Part shown: positions 21,995 to 32,445 of the stretch, in pieces
How positions within the stretch are numbered: the stretch's first letter is position 1
Layout of the letters: each line of letters begins with the position of its first letter
Program-made: the position numbers and the translations under genes
NCBI GenBank assembly: GCA_022419385.1
Contig: JAJUBI010000009.1
Span: 868,001 to 932,000 of the forward strand
Length of the DNA: 64,000 nucleotides
DNA from: Paraconiothyrium sp. Pb-2020
Lineage: Eukaryota; Ascomycota; Dothideomycetes; Pleosporales; Didymosphaeriaceae
Direction: 5' to 3'
The notes under the pieces: model-generated
The model's database searches: none
Seen by the model: only the letters and a program-made list of their open reading frames with translations
Told to the model about the DNA's origin: nothing

Positions 21995-23751
21995 TCAAAA
22001 CACCTCCCACAGGCTAACCTTCCCATCCTTCGCGCCGGCAGCGACCAAATGCTTGACCTGAACAGCTTCCTGCCTCTGTCTTTGTAGTTTTGCCAGTCCC
22101 GTCTCTTTCTTTGCCACTTCCGTTCCTTTCCCTAAAGCTTTCTGCTTCTCCTCGTGGTGCTCCAGGTCCTCCTTTTCTAAGACCTCTCCAAAAGCAACCG
22201 CGTAGACACCCTCTTTATGCCACTTCAACATCGCCACTTCCTTCAGCGTCTTGCTACTGTAAACGCGCACTCTACCATCCCATCCGCCTGTTACAAGGAG
22301 CCGACCATCGGAGCGAACGCGGAGCGATTGTTGTCCTGCGTGCTTGGTGTTGACGGTCTTGTGCGCAGGCTGGACGGTCACAGGCGGTGCTGGTCTGGCA
22401 GTGGATGTGAGCGCCGGTTGTGGGGGTGCCGAAGCGAGTAGAGAGGAGAGGCCTGATGGGCGTGCTGGCGATTTCGCATTGTTCGGTGGTGGTTTTGTGC
22501 TGGTCTGCGAACGCTTCTTCGGGAAGGAGAGTGGTTCGATTGATTCTGTGTCACTATTTGGCGTGGATGATGATGGGTCTGGAGGTTTGGTCGCGACTTG
22601 TGAGGATGCATTGGCGGGAGTCGCTGCGGTTTCCTGTGCAGTCGATTCATCAGTCGCTAATCGACCATCGTGCTGTTCGTCTTCGTGCAAATTCGATTCA
22701 CTTGTACCTAAATCCTCCGGTGGGTCATGGTTAACATCAACAGTATAAGATAGTTCTGGGATGCGGTGCGCAGCGATGGTGGCATCTGCAGATGATGTAA
22801 AGTAAGTCGAGCCATCAGGCAGTGCATCGACAGACAAAATGGGCTGCGTATGCGGCTGGCTGAGGTAAATGGTCTCAGCTAAGCCTATTTCTTTCGGATT
22901 ACGAGGCACTAGATGTACGGCTGTGAAGCCGCCCTCGTATCCCGTGATGACCAGGACATTGTTCGAAGGTTGGTGGTGTACAAGTTTGACGGCCATTACC
23001 ATGCCTGGTTATGGTCAGCGGCTGATGCTCCTTCCGAGATGCAGTGTTATTGGACGGCGATGAAATGCTTGCCAAGATATTGCATTCAATAGACTCGAGC
23101 AATCAAAAGGGCAAACTCACCTGTTTCTGCGGTGTCGATCCTTGGCACTACACAAAGCAGCTTCTCCTCTGGGAACTGATATACCTCGGCTTTTTTGTCG
23201 TCCCTTCCTGGGACCGCAATGTAAATGGCCTCGTCAGATACAGTTGTCGATGGGGCGAATGCACCAATATCGCCTCGTTGATAGCACATTGTGAAAACAC
23301 AGAAGTTGAGCGTGTTCACCGGGAGGGTGTGCAACAGCCATGGCTTTGGCCTGTGTGTGTCTGCTCCGTCGGCAGGTAGGACTGTCGAATAGGCTGCATC
23401 TCCGCCTCTCAGCTGCCATATGCGCAGAGTGTTGTCGCGTCCATGGCTGGGAAGTGATGCGCATCAGCCACCATGCACGTAGGTTACGAGGAGATGAACG
23501 CACGTTATGATTTTCGCAGGACCCCACTCCGCGGTCCCGAGTATTGCAGCATCATGAGCCTTCCATACCGCCAGAGGCCGCTTTGTCTCCAGCTTCCAGA
23601 AGACGACCCAGCCGTCCGCGTCGCCGGTCAGGAGGCACGTGTTCCGGCGAAGGATACCCACACTGTGGATCTGCGCAGTATGGCCGCGAAAGATGTAGGT
23701 GGGTTGGGCGGGGTCGCGGACGGACTGCTGGTGGTCGACGTCAACGGGCAT
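21995..23751 (-). CDS. asa1: ASTRA-associated protein 1 (Asa1), WD-repeat
   Basis: Three exons: 23504-23751, 23121-23446 and 21995-23004; the introns are 57 and 116 bp. The join gives 527 aa. WD motifs include TYIFRGHTAQIHSVGI and TGDADGWVVFWKL near the N-terminus, HGRDNTLRIWQL in the middle, and VTGGWDGRVRVYSSKTLKEV and AAGAKDGKVSLWEVF at the C-terminus. A low-complexity Ser/Pro/Thr insertion of about 130 residues sits before the last blades. The signature HGRDNTLRIWQL plus PWLLHTLPVNTLNFC is typical of Asa1/GNB1L. Asa1 works with Tel2, Tti1 and Tti2 in the ASTRA assembly that matures PIK-related kinases such as Tra1 and TOR. It lies divergent to the Zn2Cys6 gene. Confidence 0.9.
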
Positions 23752-24317
23752 GCTCCAGGCGGAGTTGAATATTGACAGGCGTGGATCAGGGAAGCGGGAG
23801 CGCGATCGCCGCTGGGACCAGGACGTGCGTCACGCCCGGCTAGAACCTCATCCGCGATGCTAGCCCGCCACACGCCGTCGCTCGGGAGCGCAGCCGCGAA
23901 CACCAGCGCGGAGTGACGCTGATATCTCGCCCAAGGAGCATATGGGCGCGCTGACGAGGCAGACGATGCTGGCTGGGGGTGCGTCTGAGCAGGGTTGGGG
24001 CGTCTATTTCGGGGCCTGGCTTATCTCAAAAGGACAAGATGAGGCGAAGTCGGTCGTCTAAAACTGCTACAAAACTGCCTCCTCCCCACAACCACCCAGG
24101 GCCAAGCTGCACGCACACCTCTCGTCGCCCTCGTCCGCAACCCCCCGTGGAGCCTGCATCGCCTCTTCACGCCGTCGCACTGCTCTAGCATCGCTTGAGC
24201 ATCGAGGCGCGTCACGGCGGCGGCCACTGTGTGGGTCTTCGCGCGGGCGCACCAGCTCTGCGCCTCTGGCTATTCTTTCCGTCCGTGACCCGGGCTATTC
24301 TTGCCGTGACAACCACC
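23752..24317. other. Divergent promoter region, Asa1 / Zn2Cys6
   Basis: This GC-rich 566-bp stretch lies between two start codons. It has C-rich runs at about 24080-24180. No TATA or clear operator could be defended. Confidence 0.5.
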
Positions 24318-26532
24318 ATGGCCAGCACCATCGCCCTGGCCATCCAGGCAAACCAACATGCCGCCATCGCAGAGCAGCAGAGCGCCGACCACGACATCCA
24401 GGACCCTGATGCCATCTCAGAGCACACGCCCCCCGCGCAGGCAAAGGGCAAGTCGGGCAAGTCGACACGCACTCGCACCGGCTGCCTCACGTGCAGGGAC
24501 CGCCATCTGAAGTGTGACGAGGGCTCGCCCAGCTGTCAGAACTGTCTCAAGTCGAATCGAGAGTGTAGAAAGGGCATGCGCATCAACTGGATTGACACCC
24601 AGGTCAAGGCGCCGCCGCACCTGATCCCGCCCACTGGTAAGTGACGTCGGCTACACTTGCTTGCCTGCGATATGTTCATTACCCTTGCTAACATGCGCCA
24701 TGGCGAAGAAAATTGGACCGTCGAGTTCAAGGACGAGTCGCGTAAAACTGCTTCCGAGTACATAGGGGGCATTGAGATGTACCCAGCGCGCGGCCCAACA
24801 CATGCAAGAACCCGCAGCTTCGAGCCGGCTGCCTACCAAACTACGTATGCCCATCATCATCGCATTTCTACTTATTCAGACATGGCATCTGAGTACGGAT
24901 CCCAGGGCGGGTACGCTCCGATGAGATCGTTCCAGAACCCCCAACAGCACCAACTCGCCCATTCAACACCCTCAGATAACATGAGCGCACAGGCCTCGGT
25001 CAACGCTTTCATGACGCCTAACCCTGAGGACCATCACTTGTCCCGCCCTGACGCCCGAGACCTGCAAGAGCTCGAGGGACCAGACTATCTCGTTGACCAG
25101 GAGGAAGTGCTCTTCATGCAAGTCTTCGTCGAAGAAGTCGGCATATGGATGGACAGCATGGATGCTAAGAAACATGTAGGCGCCCTTTTCCTTGTTTCAC
25201 CTGCCAGCTTACTATAAAGTCCGACTACGACCAGGAACTTACTCAATCTAGTTCTCGCGTCAACTTCCTTTCCATGCTCTCAAAGAACCCATGCTACTCA
25301 ACGCTTTTCTGGCTTCCGGTGCGAGACATCTTGCGCTGGTTAACAAACGTTATAGCCAAGACAGGGCACTGAAATACTACGACAAGGCGACGAAACACCT
25401 CCTGGACGCGCTACAGGATCCCAACAGAGACACGGTGTTATGTGCGACTACCGCTGTTATCCTGAACGTTTACGAAATAATGGGTGAGCGCGCGCTCCAA
25501 CGCATGAATCACATTGCCGGCGCAAGAGCTCTCATCAAGGAATGTGGCTGGAACGCCCGATCGAGCGGTATCGGTGCTGCATGCTTCTGGCTTAACGTCG
25601 GCATGGAGCTGCTCAGCTGTTTGCACTTCAATTGGCAGGTTGCCTGGGATCCTGATGACTGGGGCATCGACATGAACCTTGAGCCTGAGACCGAATCCGG
25701 AAGGGAAGAGCTTTGGACTCATCGTATCGTGTACATTGTTGCCAAAGTCTGCAATTTCCGCGCTTCAATACCCAGAGATGAGGAGGCTGCAAAGCAGAGT
25801 GCGCAAGCTCGCTATGTGAAATGGATCGGTCTTACGGAGTTTGCTGACCGATGGAACACTTGCATTCCCAGGACGATGCATCCCATGGCATATCTCTATC
25901 CTGGACAAACACTCTCTGGCTCGTGCTTCCCAGAAGTCTGGCTCATAAAGCGAGCCAGCATAGTGGCACGCCTGTTTTATCACACCTGCATGTGCTTGCT
26001 AGCACAAATCAACCCCCTCCAGAATTCGCAGTCTCCGGAGATGCATCAAATGCTTACCGAGCATTCGCAACTCATCTGCGGCATCAGTGCCCATGTAAAG
26101 GACCGTGGCGTTGCATCTGTGGCCCTCCGCTCCCTCCACATCGCAGCCGAGTGTCTGACCCGTCGAGATGCCCAAGAAGAGGTTCTCACCATCGTGGACA
26201 AGATTCGTACGGAGACAGGTTGGCGCGTAGGCTTCATTAACGATGAGCTCAAAGAGAAGTGGGGCTGGAACAACCAGGAGCAACAGCCGGTCCAGGCGCC
26301 ACCACAACAACAGCAGCAGCAGGCTCCTGCACCGCAAATACAACCTCAACGACGCATGTACCCGATGATGAACCCCTTGGCTGGTGTTGACTTTAATAAT
26401 GCTCAGCATCCCTACCAGGAACACTATATACCGCCGAACGTGAATATTATGCAGCAGCAGGACCTGTTACAGCAACACGGTGTAGCACAACATCATCAGC
26501 AAGCTCCAAACAATGCCTATTCTTACTATTAG
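24318..26532 (+). CDS. Zn2Cys6 transcription factor
   Basis: Exons 24318-24636, 24709-25175 and 25252-26532, with introns of 72 and 76 bp, give 688 aa. The binuclear zinc cluster uses Cys 56, 59, 66, 73, 76 and 83 (CLTCRDRHLKC...CQNCLKSNREC), with basic residues before it (KSTRTRTG). After a flexible linker come the helical segments typical of the fungal transcription factor regulatory region (FMQVFVEEVGIWMDSMD, PMLLNAFLASGARHLAL, YYDKATKHLLDAL, FWLNVGMELLSCL). The C-terminus holds Gln/Pro runs (about residues 580-600) and a His/Gln tail that may activate. It acts in the nucleus on CGG-type sites. The target pathway is not evident: neighbours are housekeeping genes, so it is not obviously a cluster regulator. 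Confidence 0.9.
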
Positions 26533-28069
26533 AGATATTCGTGTTTGGACAGATTACCAATTCTTATACCCCGTCCCTTAGGCTACTCTTTACAATGCTA
26601 TGGACGCTTCAAGGCCTTTCTCGAAATACCTACCAAACGTCATGGACCACGACGACATTGACCAGTCGGCGAACAACCACAGATAACTCCCAATACCTCA
26701 TCGGACTTTGGACTTTCCATAAAGTCTTCGAAAACGACGTAGAAGAGCTTTGCGACCGTACTGAAAGTGGCACTCCGTTGGCAGTTACGATGCGCTTCTT
26801 GAATGGCAACCCGTTCCGCCAGGCGAATGGTGTCTATAGCATGGCGCGAAGACTCTCCACCTTATTCGCCGAAATCGCGACCAGATTCCTACCTCCGTAC
26901 ACTGCACCACGAGAAAGCCTTTCAAGATCTCGGTGATAACACCAGCCCCTCCTTCTATCATCAACAAAACTCTCGGCTTGGAGCTTCATTCTTAGCCCAA
27001 TCGCCTTCACATACGTCATCTGTTTGTTATTTGCTTGCCTACCGACGTAATACACTGAGACGCGCAAGACGGACTTATCGCACTGTTGTTGTACAATATG
27101 TACCATCTTCGCTTCCTTATATATGTTGTTATTTGAAAAAAGGGATTATCACGATGAAGTTTTCATGAAGGGCGTTTTGGCAAAAGAATACATCAGCGTC
27201 ATTGGTTTTCTGTTTTGTCTACTTGTAAGTGAGAACGTCATACATTTGTGTTTGATGGCGGTTTAGAGCGTGGGAGGCGATTTGCGACCAATCGAGCACG
27301 TAGTTTATGGGCTTTGTATGGGATGCAAGGCTGATTGTGGGTGGGGAGGGGAAGAAATATTGATGCTGTGGGGTTGAGGTGCTGAGGAGGATACATAGTT
27401 GGTGCGATGAAGGAATTGAGAACATGTTGACACTACGTTATCATGCATATAAAATCTCGATGTTCAGCTTTGGTCTTCCCGAGAAACTCTGTTGGTTCTT
27501 CGTACATGCTCCGCAAATTTAGTCCTTTACTCCACGTGGAGAGGAAAGGCAAACACGGAAGACGCCACATTGAGAGTCTGGAGAGACAGACACCGGCCGA
27601 AGACTGTGAGTGAGTGCATCGCTTTGATGACTTGATACGCTAATGAGTCTGTATTCCAGGATGTACCTCGTTCTTCTCGCAAAATACTTGAAAAATAGGC
27701 AATCCGCTTTCGACCACGCTCAATTAGATGTTTGACGTAAATTCCTTGCTTCCGGTTTTCCTTGCCCTCCACCTGTGACCTGTGCGGAGATCCCCGTACT
27801 TGTAAGAACCAAAGTCCTTCCTGACTCAGTCCTTGTTGCTCTTTGTCAACTCGCTTTGTGCATGTTTTCATAAAATGTCCGTCGGAAATGAGCCGCCTAT
27901 GGTACTTTTTGTTGTTGGATAGTGGTGCATGGGTGGGCTTATTATGTTTGTCCTTGTTCAAGGTGAGCGAGACGCCGTGCTTCCTTATCGAAGTCGTAAT
28001 ACCACCTATCGAGCGGAGCAGGGCATACGTGATGAAGATGGGTTGTCGAGGGTTTCAGGAGGTATGTCC
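26533..28069. other. Intergenic stretch downstream of Zn2Cys6 gene
   Basis: No gene is recognised. Open frames at 26541-26936 (+) and 27527-27961 (-) lack domain features. 27300-27400 is G-rich on the + strand. The stretch includes the 3' ends of both flanking convergent genes. Confidence 0.5.
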
Positions 28070-28972
28070 TCACATCATCTCGACCCTGATATTGGCGTGA
28101 AGCGCCGGTGCTAGTGCTGCTACAATCGCTTCGAACTCTGTTCCCCATCGGCTGGCCCCCCAATTCCAGTACCATAGTACGTGGAAGAGTTTGAGCACCT
28201 TCAGGCGAGGTAGTGCATTGAAACGGTTGGCGAGGCTTTGCACCGCGTCTTGCGGAACATGGTGTATCGACGGATAGGCCGAATCGGAGCGCAAAAGTTT
28301 CTTAACGCTTAGCGGCGCCATGACCCAGATGTTTGTCAACTCCAAGGAATTGAGGTTAGTGCATTGATGGAGAAGGCAGAACAGGCTTGCCACAGCTTGC
28401 CCGTTGTGGTACGTAGGATCGCATCTGAGCCCTGTGCAGGCATCATTGAGCTTCAACGATGTAAGCGACGCGCGTCCTTCCGCGCCTATGTGCTCGAGGA
28501 AGGAGACACATGCCTTCAGATACATTATGTCTTTGAGGAAACCGTACGCGGGCTTGAAAAGTCGGCCAGAGTTGTCGTTGACGAGGAAGTCGAACTTGTT
28601 GTTCGCGAAGAAGTACGGTCGCGCTTCCTTCCTAACCTTTTTGTTTATGACGCTGAAGAAGTGCAATGCCGTACATGCCTGGTAACCAGACACTGCGTTC
28701 GAGCTAGGTCCGTCTTCGATCGTGCCTTGAACATGGTTTTTCACATGATATGTGTTGATTCCATTGTTCACGGTGTAGCGGACTCTGACAGGTCCCTCGG
28801 CGATCAGTGTGAGACGATAGATCATATTGCGAATCTCTCCAAGCAGAGAGGTGAAGGATGCGCGCTCCTTCCCTGGGGCTTGGGGCTCGGTTTTATCGTG
28901 CTGCGAAGCGGATCTAGTATAGTTCCTATACATAGTCAGCGTGTTTGACTTTTGCACTGTCCATGCTACCAT
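28070..28972 (-). CDS. Unknown fungal protein, 2EXR-like opening
   Basis: Open frame of 300 codons without a needed intron. I do not recognise a defined family. The segment TSLLGEIRNMIYRLTL near residue 41 resembles the short LPxEIRNxIY motif that opens many 2EXR/F-box-like fungal proteins of unknown role. Later come a KKVRKEARPYFFANNKFDF segment, typical of the same group, and weak Leu-rich spacing (LTSLKLND, LNSLELTN, LKVLKLFH). No signal peptide or membrane segment is seen. The true start may be the second Met about 14 codons in. Such proteins are often lineage-specific and expanded in plant-associated ascomycetes. It is followed downstream by an empty 1.5-kb stretch. Confidence 0.65.
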   Translation of the reverse strand: MVAWTVQKSNTLTMYRNYTRSASQHDKTEPQAPGKERASFTSLLGEIRNMIYRLTLIAEGPVRVRYTVNNGINTYHVKNHVQGTIEDGPSSNAVSGYQACTALHFFSVINKKVRKEARPYFFANNKFDFLVNDNSGRLFKPAYGFLKDIMYLKACVSFLEHIGAEGRASLTSLKLNDACTGLRCDPTYHNGQAVASLFCLLHQCTNLNSLELTNIWVMAPLSVKKLLRSDSAYPSIHHVPQDAVQSLANRFNALPRLKVLKLFHVLWYWNWGASRWGTEFEAIVAALAPALHANIRVEMM

Positions 28973-29755
28973 ACTAATTCATGTCTTTATGTGCAATTGA
29001 CAGTCATATCGCCTGGCCTGGTGTAGACGAACTATAATAGAACTTGTATTACAGGGCTGTAGTGTTTCACGTACCTAGAACTTTGTCCCGGTTCCGCACG
29101 CTCGAGCTGAGCTACCTGGCCAGTACCCGTCTGCCGCTTTCCGCGCTTGCCAGGTCCGCGCTTGTGCGCCATAACGAACGATGTTGTGGTATAAAGGCTA
29201 GTCGAGGAACGTGCGGGTGGACCAAAACTTTGTGCTGCGGATGTAGAGCTGATAAGGTGACGTGGTGGTTTCGGCGTTTATTTGAAGGGTTCGAGGCCCA
29301 GGTAAAGGTGAGAGGCGAAAGGCGCAACGGAGTAGCGGATACCTCTCAAACTTACCTTCCGCTCGAGAAACTCAACCGCGTACAAGCTGCGCGTGGGGTG
29401 CAGCCAGGAACAACCTGGCCCTGTGAGCCATGCAACAGTTGTCACGTGGCTAGAGGAAGTAAAGGGAAGAGTCAGGTTGTGGTACGCCTAAGTGGGGGAG
29501 ATCGCTCGTAACGGCCGACTAGATTTTCAACCATACACTCAAGTGTGATCCATTGGAGATACCTAAAAATAATAAGAAAACATAATAGAAATATAATGGT
29601 ATCTCGAAAATGACGGTACTCCACGCTATGCCACTTTTCCAGGAATCCAAACACCGGTCTTAAGTGCAACAGTTGGCCGAGGTCGACCCAAACGAACAGG
29701 GAGGGCTTGCTTGAACAATATCGTACAAAGAATAGAAGCATGACCAGGTCTCAGC
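28973..29755. other. Intergenic stretch
   Basis: It holds the promoter of the unknown minus-strand gene and the 3' region of the rhodopsin-domain gene. A frame at 29044-29511 (+) is not convincing. A B-box-like gggttcgaggccc at about 29287 lacks a tRNA fold. Confidence 0.5.
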
Positions 29756-30855
29756 TCAGGCATATGGCACGTTCTTCGCTGGCTCCGGCCGTATCACAGA
29801 ATCATCTTCTTCGTCCCTATCATACCACGCCTCCCCAACGTGCACAGGCCGGCTCTTTTCACTATCAACCCTAGTGATACTCTTATCCATCGAGTTCTCT
29901 CCACTCGAAGGCTGACTAACCAACTTGATTGCCCTGTCTGGCCGCCATAGTCCATGGCTTCTTACAAATGTTCTCAGTGAGGGCAAGCACACCGCCAATA
30001 TTGACGAAACGATCTCGACAAGCGCCCACACATCGATCGTATGCGTAATGCTAGCCCTCGGGATGGACTGCACCAGCTTCAAACAGATGAAACGCACGAG
30101 CGCCGCGAGGATGGACACGCTCCCCATGAGGAAGACGAAGGCGAGACCGGCACGTTGGGTGCGGTTGAGCTTGGAGGCGAGGAGTGTGCTTATGGGGATG
30201 CTGAGGATGACGAGGTCGGTGGTGATGTTGGTGAAGGTGGAGACTGTGACGCTGGACATGCTGTGCACGGCGGAGCAGAGGTGCTCGCCTGGGGGCGGTG
30301 ACCAGTTCAAGGAGATAGGCGTGCACCAGAACGCTATGAGGAACATGTGAAGCAGGAACGTTGCGGCGGTGAAGATGCAAGCTGCGGCGAGCCCGATTTG
30401 CGCTCTTGTGCCCTGTAACGAGAAGATACTGTAGTAGAAAGCAAGGAAAGCAGCTTTTGCGCTCCAAAGACTGATGTAGATGAAGAACAGGCTGATCCAT
30501 GAGACATAGAGAAGATGTCCTGATAATGGCTCTGGGACGCCGTAATATAGCGTTTCTGGAGGAGCGGAGAGGTACTTTATGCGGAGATGATTTTTCCAGG
30601 TGTTGATGGAGATGAGTACGCAGCCAGAAAGCCAAGCGAGCACGACGAAGCCGTCGGCGATGTTAGAGGCGAGCGTGCTTAGACCGCGATTTCGTGAGCG
30701 CATCGAGACTCGAATTAGGATTGGAATGAGTGCAACAACCATCAAAGACCAATCTAGAGCGATAAAGCCCGCTTGGGAAGATGTTAACTAGTGCCGCTGT
30801 TTTTGTCAAGAAGGGATCGCTTACGCAAGGGCAAGTGGATGTCCGAGTATACCAT
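29756..30855 (-). CDS. Rhodopsin-domain (PTH11-like) integral membrane protein
   Basis: A 31-nt first exon (30825-30855, MVYSDIHLPL) and a main exon at 29756-30771 with a 53-bp intron give 348 aa. The protein has about seven hydrophobic segments: LDWSLMVVALIPILI, FVVLAWLSGCVLI, LYVSWISLFFIYISLW, IGLAAACIFTAATFLL, FTNITTDLVILSIPI, AGLAFVFLMGSVSIL and IVSSILAVCLPSL. The charged tail is about 70 aa. The Trp/Lys/Asn-containing loops and the ITTDLVILSIPI helix are typical of the large fungal rhodopsin-domain family that includes Pth11. Most members are orphan plasma-membrane receptors thought to sense surface or chemical cues. It lacks an N-terminal CFEM domain. The first exon is inferred from splice signals and family style. 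Confidence 0.82.
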
Positions 30856-32445
30856 CGTGCGTCCTTGGATATATAGACTAGATTGTTCTTCGCAATGACA
30901 AAGTCGTCGTCGGCTGCTTAATTGAGTGATGTCGAGTTACGATATGACAACATCGGCACCAGGTTGCGAGATTGTCGATATCGGTTGCGTCAAGCTGCGG
31001 ATGACTCCTCCTTCACTCTAATTACGAACTGCAACCCCGGGAGCTAGCATATATATTTGACCCACCACCTTCGTGGTGTAACCCTCGTAAGCCACGTTCA
31101 CCGTTCGTCGCCAGCTCCGATTCCAAAGCTCCGATCGACTACCCCCCACAAGGCTGAGAACCTTTCGCAGTCAAATTCCTAAAACGTCGCTGAACCCTAC
31201 ACCTCTATTCCTCAAACTGACCAATGCGATTAGAGCTCTATGCTTCTCACACTGCATGTAAGCATTCAAGCTTCTGACCATCCCTGTTGTGTATAAGCGT
31301 AATGCTAAATCTGATTCGCAAGTGCGCTCGTACCCCGGCTCCCGTGCGCCAGCGTCTTTCAGCCCCGTTAAGTAAGCTGCCCACTCGAAAGTCAGCATAA
31401 GAATAGTTCATAATGGCTGAATGTATAACTCGGACTTCCTGGTGGTAGCAGCTTTTCCATATGATTATCGGTGATACCGTATTATCATCATTTTAGATTC
31501 CCATTGTACAGTGAGTTACCCTAGGGGTATATGGTCTTCAGTGCTATTAGCAACCTTCCCTTGCTGTATACCTGAGGTTGATAGCCAGAAGGCGTCTGAC
31601 ATGAGTGCGAGCTTTTCCTTCCGCTTCTGTGGTTATTGTGGCGCGATCACCTCTCCACATTTGTGTGGATGTCTGTGCAATAAGCCTGGCTCCACGCTAG
31701 ATTGACGGACTTGAAGAGCCACCGAAGGATTCTTAATGGCAAATTCCGAGTACACATGAGCTGGATAGGTAATAACAGATAACGGCCCGCTGAGTGACCT
31801 TTGGCGTTGACTGAAAGAGCACTGGGGTTGGGGTGCTGATTCAACTTCCTGCAAATCCTGTCTGTACCCTTTCGAGTAGGATTTTCATCATGCCGGAAGT
31901 AGAGAAGATCGATGGTTGAGAGTGAGGGCTTGAACGAATCACTGGGTACCAAGCGAAATCTCATTGGCGATCGGTCTGGATCGATATTCATTGCTAGCCC
32001 AACCGTGCAGCATGCATTGAAAGTAGGTGTGGGTTAGGACCTGCAAGAAGACCGATGAAGGGACCACAAAGCTTGTACAGTCTATCAGTCATCTGTCAGT
32101 GTATTGTCCAAATATATGCTTCAGTGCGGGGTCCTGTAAGGCTGAGACCTTGTTCACGCCACTTCCACGACGACTGTGCACCTCCGACGTCGTCCGCATA
32201 AGCCTATGGAGAAGCTCAGCTCATCTCAACAGTCGCAAGTGGCTTGGTTCAACCACCAAAGACTGGTGTCTTAGAGTAACGATGGCCGCCTCGGTGAACT
32301 AGCCAGTTTCAAAGGTTGGTCTATACATGCATTTACTAATCTTATCTTACAAAGCCAAGTCTTCGACAGGACAAATGCATTTAGCCATAGACCGAGGTGC
32401 GAGGCCACGAAGGGTTCTCGGAGATTGCGAAATGGCTGATGGGGG
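30856..32445. other. Intergenic stretch upstream of rhodopsin-domain gene
   Basis: This 1.6-kb stretch has no recognised gene. It includes a minus-strand TATATATG element near 31049-31056 and a small inverted repeat taccctaggggta at 31517-31529. Open frames at 31511-32302 are short and without domain sense. Confidence 0.5.
31049..31056 (-). promoter_or_regulatory. TATA-like element of rhodopsin-domain gene
   Basis: The minus-strand reading TATATATG lies about 195 bp before the ATG at 30855. A second TATATATCC at about 30870 is too close to that ATG to serve it. The role is inferred. Confidence 0.3.

Noticed and set aside
29221..29310. Pol III A/B-box-like strings (gggttcgaggccc)
   Set aside because: No cloverleaf can be drawn around them.
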